The translations under genes and the position numbers were made by a program. The notes under the pieces are model-generated. The model was not told the origin of the DNA. It ran no database searches and saw only the letters and a program-made list of their open reading frames with translations. A stretch of 29,408 bases of DNA from Planctomycetota bacterium (GTDB lineage Bacteria > Planctomycetota > Planctomycetia > Pirellulales > Pirellulaceae), in contig JAPLNJ010001100.1 in assembly GCA_026692885.1 (NCBI GenBank), positions 1 to 29,408 on the forward strand, given 5' to 3'. Shown here one piece after another: positions 23,867 through 29,408 of the stretch (position 1 is its first letter; each line of letters begins with the position of its first letter).

Positions 23867-25945
23867 ATGCCCTTGATCGAATTGCAGCATATCGACAAGA
23901 CGTACCGCCTGGGTGATGTCTTCCTGCCGGTGCTCCAAGACGTCTCGTTGACAATCGAGCGGGGCGAATTCGTGGCCTTGATGGGAGCTTCCGGCTCGGG
24001 CAAGACCACGCTGATGAACCTGCTGGGCTGCCTTGATCGGCCCACTTCGGGATCCTACCGCTTCAGCGAACTTGAGGTCACACAGCTGTCCCGGCCGCAG
24101 TTAGCACAGCTGCGGAGCAGCCGCATCGGGTTTGTCTTTCAGAGCTTCAATCTGTTGCCCCGCGCCACGGCGATGGATAACGTACGCATGCCCGCGGCCT
24201 ACACGGCGGAACGACGCACGCCTCGGCAAGTGCAGGAACGCAGCCGAGAACTGCTGACCCTGCTCGGTTTGGAGTCGCGTCTGGGGCACTCCCCGGCCAC
24301 ACTGTCCGGCGGGGAACAGCAACGGGTCGCCATTGCCAGGTCGCTGATCAACGATCCGCTGCTGCTGTTGGCCGACGAACCCACGGGGAATCTGGACTCG
24401 CGGACGGGCAAGGAGATCTTGGAGATCTTCCGTCGTCTGAACGTCGAGCAGGGCATCACGATCCTGTTGGTGACCCATGACTCCGAGGTGGCCCGCCACG
24501 CGGACCGCGTGATCCGTATTGCCGACGGTCAGATTGTGGAGGATCCCCGCACGCCTCAGGGCACGCCGCTGTCGGCGGCTGGCAAGCGGTCGGCGGTCGC
24601 CTCCCTGCGTCGGGCCCGCAACACGTTCCGCGTGGCCGTGGGAGCCATCCGCATCGCCCTGCAGGCCCTGCGTCGAAACGTGATGCGGACGGTCCTGACG
24701 ATGTTGGGCGTGATCATCGGTGTGGCCGCCGTGATCGCCATGATGGAAATCAGCCAGGGTGCGTCCGTGGCGATCCAGAACACGGTGACGAACATGGGGG
24801 CCAATACGTTGATCGTAACTCCGGGTGCACCGAAACGGGGGACCGTCGGTTTCGGCGACAAAACCGATACCCTGACGCCGGAAGACGCAGAGGCCATCGA
24901 ACGCGACTGCCCGGCGGTGGTCAGCACGGCCCCGATCGTCAATGCCTGGGGGGCACAAGTCGTCTATGGCAACCGCAGTTGGTCTCCCATCTACATGACG
25001 GGTAGTACGACCGCCTTTCTCAAGATGCGTAACTGGTCCCAATTGGAGTGGGGCCGCGTATTCAACGAACGGGAGGTGCTCAGCGGCAGCAAGGTCTGTC
25101 TGATCGGCCAGACGCTGGTCCGCGAGCTGTTCCGTGACCGCCATCCTATCGGCGAGGAGATCCGCGTCAAGAACGTCCCCTTCAAGGTCATCGGTGTCTT
25201 GAGTGAGAAAGGCGCCAACCTGCTGGGCACCGACCAGGACGACATCCTGTTCGCGCCGTGGACCACCGTCAAGTATCGGATCAGCGGGGGCAGCGCGGGT
25301 AACCTGACCTATAAGGAACCCGGCCATTCACCGCCCGGCCCCTCGCTGGCTGACCGGCTGCCCGGCGGCAAACACTGGACGCGTTCGGAGACGATTCATC
25401 AAATCATGGTGCAAACAACCTCGCCAGACGCCATCCCCAAAGCGACTGCGCAACTCACGCGGTTGCTCCGGGACCGGCATCGGCTGCCGGAGGACGAGAC
25501 CGATTTTCGCATCTACGACAACGCCGAGGTTTCCAACGCCCTGAAGAAAACGATTCATATGCTCTCCGGCCTGGGCATGTCCATTGCGGCCGTGTCGCTG
25601 ATTGTCGGCGGCGTGGGGATCATGAACATCATGCTCGTGTCCGTGACCGAGCGGACCCGCGAGATCGGTCTCCGCATGGCGGTGGGCGCCGACGCACGCG
25701 ATATCTTGCGACAGTTCCTGGTCGAGGCCGTGGTCCTGTGCCTGGTGGGCGGTTTCCTGGGGATCCTGGTGGGTCGCGGCGGCTCGCTGTTCGCCGGCGT
25801 CCTGTTGGGTTGGCCGACTCAGGCCTCGGTCAGCGCCACCGTGGTCGCGGTGGCCGTCTCGGTGACGGTGGGCATCACGTTCGGATACTATCCGGCTTGG
25901 AAAGCCTCACGGTTGAACCCGATCGATGCGTTGCGCTATGAGTAG
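23867..25945 (+). CDS. MacB-like ABC transporter (ATPase domain fused to FtsX-type permease)
   Basis: Tripartite efflux transporter partner of the upstream adaptor. The N-terminal ATPase domain has Walker A GASGSGKTT at 40-48, signature LSGGEQQR at 146-153, Walker B LLLLADE at 165-171 and switch His204. A first membrane span follows at about 272-293 (VLTMLGVIIGVAAVIAM), then a large periplasmic domain, then three C-terminal spans containing the hallmark MNIMLVSVTERTREIGLR and ending NPIDALRYE. This is the MacB/LolCDE-type mechanotransmission architecture. At 692 residues it is somewhat longer than E. coli MacB, partly owing to a Pro/Gly-rich periplasmic insertion near residues 483-510. Likely substrate is the cluster product, by context only. 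Confidence 0.93.
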   Translation: MPLIELQHIDKTYRLGDVFLPVLQDVSLTIERGEFVALMGASGSGKTTLMNLLGCLDRPTSGSYRFSELEVTQLSRPQLAQLRSSRIGFVFQSFNLLPRATAMDNVRMPAAYTAERRTPRQVQERSRELLTLLGLESRLGHSPATLSGGEQQRVAIARSLINDPLLLLADEPTGNLDSRTGKEILEIFRRLNVEQGITILLVTHDSEVARHADRVIRIADGQIVEDPRTPQGTPLSAAGKRSAVASLRRARNTFRVAVGAIRIALQALRRNVMRTVLTMLGVIIGVAAVIAMMEISQGASVAIQNTVTNMGANTLIVTPGAPKRGTVGFGDKTDTLTPEDAEAIERDCPAVVSTAPIVNAWGAQVVYGNRSWSPIYMTGSTTAFLKMRNWSQLEWGRVFNEREVLSGSKVCLIGQTLVRELFRDRHPIGEEIRVKNVPFKVIGVLSEKGANLLGTDQDDILFAPWTTVKYRISGGSAGNLTYKEPGHSPPGPSLADRLPGGKHWTRSETIHQIMVQTTSPDAIPKATAQLTRLLRDRHRLPEDETDFRIYDNAEVSNALKKTIHMLSGLGMSIAAVSLIVGGVGIMNIMLVSVTERTREIGLRMAVGADARDILRQFLVEAVVLCLVGGFLGILVGRGGSLFAGVLLGWPTQASVSATVVAVAVSVTVGITFGYYPAWKASRLNPIDALRYE

Positions 25946-25995
25946 GGGCTACGAACGTGTCGGGCTGGGGACCGCGGGCCAGGCCAGTCGTCTGT

Positions 25996-26000
25996 GAGGA
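25996..26000 (+). promoter_or_regulatory. Shine-Dalgarno site choosing the start of the first glycosyltransferase
   Basis: GAGGA lies 7 nt before the ATG at 26008. The protein from that ATG begins MPHFAILCPEGAGH, matching the start of its neighbour, so the upstream in-frame ATG at 25957 is unlikely. Confidence 0.65.
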
Positions 26001-26007
26001 AGACCGC

Positions 26008-27300
26008 ATGCCACATTTTGCCATCCTCTGTCCGGAAGGAGCGGGACACCTGTTGTCGCTCGGACCGATCGGAAATGAACTCGTTCGCCGTGGGCATCGT
26101 GTCACCGTGGTGGCTCACGAAAAGGCCGCCGGGATTGCGGGCCAGTTCGGCCTACCCTGGTACGAGTTGAAGACGGACGACGTGCCCTATCGCTCGTCGC
26201 CGCTGCTGTGGCTGGCGTTCAGTCTGTTTGGAGTCGGCTGGCGGATTGGCCTCCGCGATGTGTTCCGTTGGCGCGCCGAAACGATCCTGCGTAAGGCACT
26301 GTCGGCGCTGCAGGAACTGGCGATCGACGGTGTCATCGTCGACCAGACGGTGTCGGCCGCTGGAACAGTGGCGGAGCAGGCCGGCCTGCCGTTTGTCACC
26401 GTGTGTTCGGCGCTGCTGTGGAACGAGGAGGTTGGCGTGCCGCCTCCGTTTACGCCCTGGCCTTATGCGGACACCCGCCGCGCCCGCTGGCGCAATCGCC
26501 GCGGCTACGCCGGATGGCATTGGTACATCCGCTCGGAACTCAAACTCATCAACCGCCATCGCCGGAATTCGCAGCTCCGTCCGTTGGCCCGGATCGATGA
26601 GGCTTTCTCCCCCTTGGCTCAGATCTCCCAGCTGTGTCCGGAGTTTGATTTTCCGCGCCGGGAGCTGCCGCCCCACTTCCACTACATTGGCTCCTTGGCC
26701 GCCAGCCGGCGGGTTCAGGCCGAGTTCGCGTTCCCTTGGGAGCGACTGGACGGCCGGCCCTTGATTTTCGCCTCGCTGGGCACCGATCCCTGTCCCATCA
26801 ATGTGCCCGTGTTTCGCAAGATCCTGGCGGCCTGCGCCGATTTGGATGCGCAGCTCGTGCTAGCCCTGGGGAAGTGGCATGACGGACATGGTTCCGTGCG
26901 GGAGAAACTGGGACCGCTTCCCGGCAATGCGCTGGTCGTGGATTTTGCGCCCCAATTGGCCCTGCTGGACAGGGCGGCACTGTTGATCACGCATGCCGGT
27001 GTGAATACGGTCCTGGAATCGCTCTGCCGCGGCGTGCCGATGGTGGCCTTGCCGCGAAACGCCGATCAGCCTGGCATGGGAGCGCGCATCGCCTTCACGG
27101 GGGTGGGCTTGCGGGCCTCCTTCCAGCGTTGCACGTCGTCCGAGTTGCGGGGATTGGTCGGGCGGGTGCTGGCCGAGGACAGCTTCCGCCGCCGAGCGCG
27201 GGATCTGCAGATCGCGATGCGGGCGGCCGGGGGGGCGGAGCGAGCGGCGGCCATCGCCGAACAAGCCCTGCTCACCCGACGTCCCGTGCTGCGTCCCTAA
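26008..27300 (+). CDS. Family 1 glycosyltransferase (UGT/MGT type, CrtX-like)
   Basis: GT-B-fold enzyme expected to move a sugar from a nucleotide donor to a hydroxyl acceptor. The N-terminal half has the acceptor-side motif GAGHLLSLGPIGNELVRRGH with His14 as likely catalytic base. The C-terminal half has GRPLIFASLGT and the donor-binding signature ITHAGVNTVLESLCRGVP (His329), followed by the DQP motif. Its 430 residues suit the MGT/zeaxanthin-glucosyltransferase branch. It follows MacB by 62 nt and is closely similar along its whole length to the next gene. In this context a lipopeptide acceptor (for example the Ser side chain or a lipid hydroxyl) is plausible, but carotenoid or another lipid acceptor is possible. 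Confidence 0.9.
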   Translation: MPHFAILCPEGAGHLLSLGPIGNELVRRGHRVTVVAHEKAAGIAGQFGLPWYELKTDDVPYRSSPLLWLAFSLFGVGWRIGLRDVFRWRAETILRKALSALQELAIDGVIVDQTVSAAGTVAEQAGLPFVTVCSALLWNEEVGVPPPFTPWPYADTRRARWRNRRGYAGWHWYIRSELKLINRHRRNSQLRPLARIDEAFSPLAQISQLCPEFDFPRRELPPHFHYIGSLAASRRVQAEFAFPWERLDGRPLIFASLGTDPCPINVPVFRKILAACADLDAQLVLALGKWHDGHGSVREKLGPLPGNALVVDFAPQLALLDRAALLITHAGVNTVLESLCRGVPMVALPRNADQPGMGARIAFTGVGLRASFQRCTSSELRGLVGRVLAEDSFRRRARDLQIAMRAAGGAERAAAIAEQALLTRRPVLRP

Positions 27301-27308
27301 CCTCGTAC

Positions 27309-27314
27309 GAGGAA
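27309..27314 (+). promoter_or_regulatory. Shine-Dalgarno site choosing the start of the second glycosyltransferase
   Basis: GAGGAA lies 6 nt before the ATG at 27321. The open frame extends much further upstream into the previous gene, but homology with the paralogue starts exactly at MAHFAVLSPPDAGH. Confidence 0.65.
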
Positions 27315-27320
27315 CATGCC

Positions 27321-28607
27321 ATGGCGCATTTTGCCGTCCTCAGTCCTCCGGATGCGGGACACCTTATTCCCCTGGGCGCGTTAGGCCGCGAACTCGTGCG
27401 GCGTGGACACCGTATCACCGTCGTGTCCCCGCCCAAGGCCGCGCCGCTCGTGCGGGAATTGAATCTGCCCCTGTACAGCTTGGAGGCGGACCTCCACTTC
27501 ACTCGGTGGGAAGGACTCCTGGGTCTGGCGTTCAGCACCGTCGGTTCAGGCTGGGTGGCAGGGCTTCGCAACTGGTTCCGAGCAACTGCCGACGTCACGC
27601 TGGAACACGTGCCGCGGATCCTCGTACAATTGGCGGTGGACGGCGTGCTCGTGGATCAAGCTGTTCCCGCCGGGGGGACTGCCGCCGAGCGTTGCGGCCT
27701 GCCGTTCGTGACCGTCTGCACGGCGCCGCCCTGGAACGTCGACGCGGCCGTGCCGCCTTCGTTCACAGGCTGGCGGTATGAGGCCAGCCGGCGGGCCCGC
27801 TTGCGAAATCGCTTGGGCTATGCCGGTTGGCAGTGGTTCATTCGGCCCACGCTGCGGACGATCAATCGCGCTCGGAGGGACGGTAGTTTGCGGCCGTTCC
27901 CGCAAATGGAAGACGCCTATTCCCCGTTGGCCCAGATCTCCCAACTGTTCCCCGAACTGGACTATCCCCGCGAAGCCCTGCCGTCGTGTTTCCACTACGT
28001 GGGTGCGTTGGCTGCCGACCGGCCTTGTAACACGGACGGCTTCCCCTGGGAACGCCTCGATGGACGTCCGTTGATTTATGCCTCGCTGGGCACGGTCGCG
28101 GATCCGACGAACCGTGCGGTCTATCCCAGGATCGCGGCCGCGTGCGTCGGGCTGGATGCCCAATTGGTCCTGGTCCGGGGCAAATGGAACGAGGAACAGG
28201 CGGGCCGCGAGGCTTCTTACGATCTGCCCGGCAATCCGGTGGTGGTGGACTACGCGCCGCAACTTGCCCTGTTGGAGCGGGCAGCCGTGCTGATCACCCA
28301 CGCGGGGCTGAACACCACGTTGGAGGGCCTCAGCCGCGGGGTGCCGATCGTGGCCTTGCCACGTAGTGCCGATCAGCCAGCCAACGCGGCACGGGTCGCC
28401 TATGCAGGGGCGGGCCTGTGCGCGTCGTTCTATAAGGCCACGCCCAAAGAACTGCGCAGCATCTTGGCCCAAGTGCTGGGAGAAGAACGATTCCGGCGTC
28501 GCGCCCGAGAACTGCAACAGGCCCTGCGCGCCGCGGGTGGCGCGGTTCGGGCGGCCGAGATTGCGGAACAAGCCCTGCTGACCCGCCAGCCGGTCCTGCG
28601 GGCCTGA
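27321..28607 (+). CDS. Family 1 glycosyltransferase, tandem paralogue of the preceding gene
   Basis: Second UGT/MGT-type enzyme, 428 residues. It aligns end to end with its neighbour: HFAVLSPPDAGHLIPLG at the start, GLPFVTVC, YSPLAQISQL, FPWERLDGRPLIYASLGT, the donor signature ITHAGLNTTLEGLSRGVP (His327), and an almost identical C terminus (EQALLTRQPVLR). This points to a local duplication. Divergence is greatest around residues 45-75 and 140-160, in the acceptor-binding half, suggesting different acceptors or sequential sugar additions. The gap to the first copy is only 20 nt, so the two are co-translated. Confidence 0.9.
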   Translation: MAHFAVLSPPDAGHLIPLGALGRELVRRGHRITVVSPPKAAPLVRELNLPLYSLEADLHFTRWEGLLGLAFSTVGSGWVAGLRNWFRATADVTLEHVPRILVQLAVDGVLVDQAVPAGGTAAERCGLPFVTVCTAPPWNVDAAVPPSFTGWRYEASRRARLRNRLGYAGWQWFIRPTLRTINRARRDGSLRPFPQMEDAYSPLAQISQLFPELDYPREALPSCFHYVGALAADRPCNTDGFPWERLDGRPLIYASLGTVADPTNRAVYPRIAAACVGLDAQLVLVRGKWNEEQAGREASYDLPGNPVVVDYAPQLALLERAAVLITHAGLNTTLEGLSRGVPIVALPRSADQPANAARVAYAGAGLCASFYKATPKELRSILAQVLGEERFRRRARELQQALRAAGGAVRAAEIAEQALLTRQPVLRA

Positions 28608-28686
28608 AACCCGGGCGTGGCTCCCACGGAGAGATTCCCGTCCAGCAGCACCGGTCGGTTATCCGGTTCGCGGCGAAGATGGTGCG

Positions 28687-28760
28687 GTAGCTGAACTCGC
28701 ACGAGTTCAGGGATAGCAGGGATGGACAGTCAATCCCTGAATTTTTTCGAATTCAGCTAC
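28687..28760. repeat. Extragenic palindromic repeat pair downstream of the glycosyltransferases
   Basis: The 27-nt arms at 28687-28713 and 28734-28760 are inverted copies matching at 22 of 27 positions. Each arm is itself a hairpin: CTGAACTCG/CGAGTTCAG with a 2-nt loop in the first, CTGAATT/AATTCAG in the second. The doubled-hairpin design mirrors that of the repeat at 1938-1992 although the sequence is unrelated. It resembles dispersed planctomycete palindromes I recall. Confidence 0.7.
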
Positions 28761-28842
28761 GTCCACCCGTGTGCCAACGTCAGCCGCGTGTGGTATACCA
28801 AGTGTGGCATGCCGCAGGACCGCGGACGCACGATTCCTGCGC

Positions 28843-28847
28843 GGAGG
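28843..28847 (+). promoter_or_regulatory. Shine-Dalgarno site of the DXD sugar transferase
   Basis: GGAGG lies 5 nt before the ATG at 28853 and supports that start for the gene running off the right edge. Confidence 0.65.
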
Positions 28848-28852
28848 TGATC

Positions 28853-29408
28853 ATGTTCCGACTGAACTTCAGACAGCTATTTTCGCAGCCGGCTTCCGCG
28901 ACTCCACCGTCCGGGAATACGGTGTGGCGAATCCCCAATATTTTTCACTTCTGTTTCGGATTTCAACCCGACGCAAAGTTCGGCTTTTTGGAGTATCTGG
29001 CGATCAAGTCGGCGTACGAGCTCAACCGCCCCGAGCGAATCTATCTGCACTACCAGCACGAGTGCTCAGGGGAGTGGTGGCAGAAGGCCCGGGAGCTCGT
29101 GACGTTGAACCGCATCGAGGCGCCGTCTGAGATTTATGGGCGGCCGCTGAAGCACTTCGCCCATCGCGCCGACGTCGTCCGGCTGCGGGCCCTGTTGGAA
29201 CAGGGAGGCATCTATCTGGATATTGACACCCTCTGCGTGCGCCCGTTTACGGAGTTGCGGACCCAGGCCTGCGTGTTGGGAAAACAAGGCCGCTGGTATG
29301 GTCTGTGCAACGCGGTGATCCTCAGTGAGCCGCAAGGCGTCTTCCTGTCGGCCTGGCTCGATAGCTTCCACACCTTCCGTTCGGTCGGACACGATGCGTA
29401 CTGGGACG
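28853..29408 (+). CDS. DXD-motif sugar transferase (GT32 / TcdA-TcdB-like catalytic region), 3' end cut by window edge
   Basis: The first 185 codons are open to the edge with no stop. The protein begins MFRLNFRQLFSQ, then IPNIFHFCFGF, the usual opening of the sugar-binding DXD family (I-P-x-x-x-H). At about residues 104-127 comes FAHRADVVRLRALLEQGG followed by IYLDIDT, where DID is the metal- and nucleotide-sugar-binding DXD. NAVILSEPQGVFLSAWL further on is also typical. Such enzymes transfer a sugar using UDP- or GDP-sugars and metal. It lies 245 nt after the glycosyltransferase pair, on the same strand, and may belong to the cluster as a third sugar-adding enzyme or to a neighbouring surface-polysaccharide locus. 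No signal peptide is evident. Confidence 0.85.
   Translation, partial: MFRLNFRQLFSQPASATPPSGNTVWRIPNIFHFCFGFQPDAKFGFLEYLAIKSAYELNRPERIYLHYQHECSGEWWQKARELVTLNRIEAPSEIYGRPLKHFAHRADVVRLRALLEQGGIYLDIDTLCVRPFTELRTQACVLGKQGRWYGLCNAVILSEPQGVFLSAWLDSFHTFRSVGHDAYWD

Larger units (their letters stand above)
28608..28852. other. Gene-free gap between the glycosyltransferase pair and the last gene
   Basis: This is 245 nt without a supported gene. It holds the palindromic repeat at 28687-28760 and the ribosome site of the last gene. I could not pick out a convincing promoter or a hairpin with a following T run, though it is the likeliest place for an operon boundary. Confidence 0.5.

Noticed and set aside
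28687..28760. Rho-independent terminator after the glycosyltransferases
   Set aside because: The perfect hairpin has no following T run, and the T-rich tract lies in the loop of the second arm.

Overview
The window is almost entirely one plus-strand, GC-rich biosynthetic gene cluster for a lipid-tailed, probably glycosylated short peptide. It reads: fatty acyl-AMP ligase with carrier protein (FAAL-ACP, cut by the left edge), a fully reducing type I PKS, a second PKS whose acyltransferase is dead, an NRPS split by a deletion/frameshift, two export systems (a SyrD/PvdE-type ABC exporter and a MacA/MacB pair), two tandem family-1 glycosyltransferases, and a DXD sugar transferase cut by the right edge. 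No RNA genes, CRISPR arrays or transposase genes were seen.

The source is most likely a planctomycete (Pirellulales-like). The basis is recall rather than a search: the palindromes in both sizeable gene-free gaps (1938-1992 and 28687-28760), and one inside a PKS gene (10336-10417), resemble extragenic repeats I associate with Rhodopirellula/Pirellula-type genomes. A cyanobacterial or myxobacterial style of FAAL-PKS-NRPS architecture is also evident, so the lineage call is moderate.

Layout: 3-1904 FAAL-ACP; 2044-8700 PKS KS-AT-DH-ER-KR-ACP; 8697-11951 KS-(AT remnant)-PCP; 11944-20851 NRPS C-A(Ser)-PCP / C(deleted)-A(Orn)-PCP / C-PCP-TE, broken near 15895; 20848-22494 cyclic-peptide-type ABC exporter; 22533-23831 MacA-like adaptor; 23867-25945 MacB-like transporter; 26008-27300 and 27321-28607 paralogous UGT/MGT glycosyltransferases; 28853 to the edge, a DXD sugar transferase. 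Several genes overlap by 4-8 nt, which suggests an operon with translational coupling.

Inferred pathway: FAAL adenylates a free fatty acid and loads its own ACP. PKS1 adds one malonyl-derived C2 unit and reduces it fully. PKS2 either passes the chain on or needs an acyltransferase in trans. The NRPS adds Ser (pocket code DVWHISLVEK), then Orn (code DVGEIGSIDK). A last C-PCP pair has no adenylation domain, and the thioesterase releases the product. Glycosyltransferases may decorate it and the transporters export it. The oddest features are the stacked defects: a KS without its HGTGT histidine, an AT without its serine and small subdomain, a palindrome inserted in frame, a condensation domain missing about 34 codons with a frameshift, and a missing A domain. 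Together they point either to a shortened, reprogrammed line or to a line in decay.
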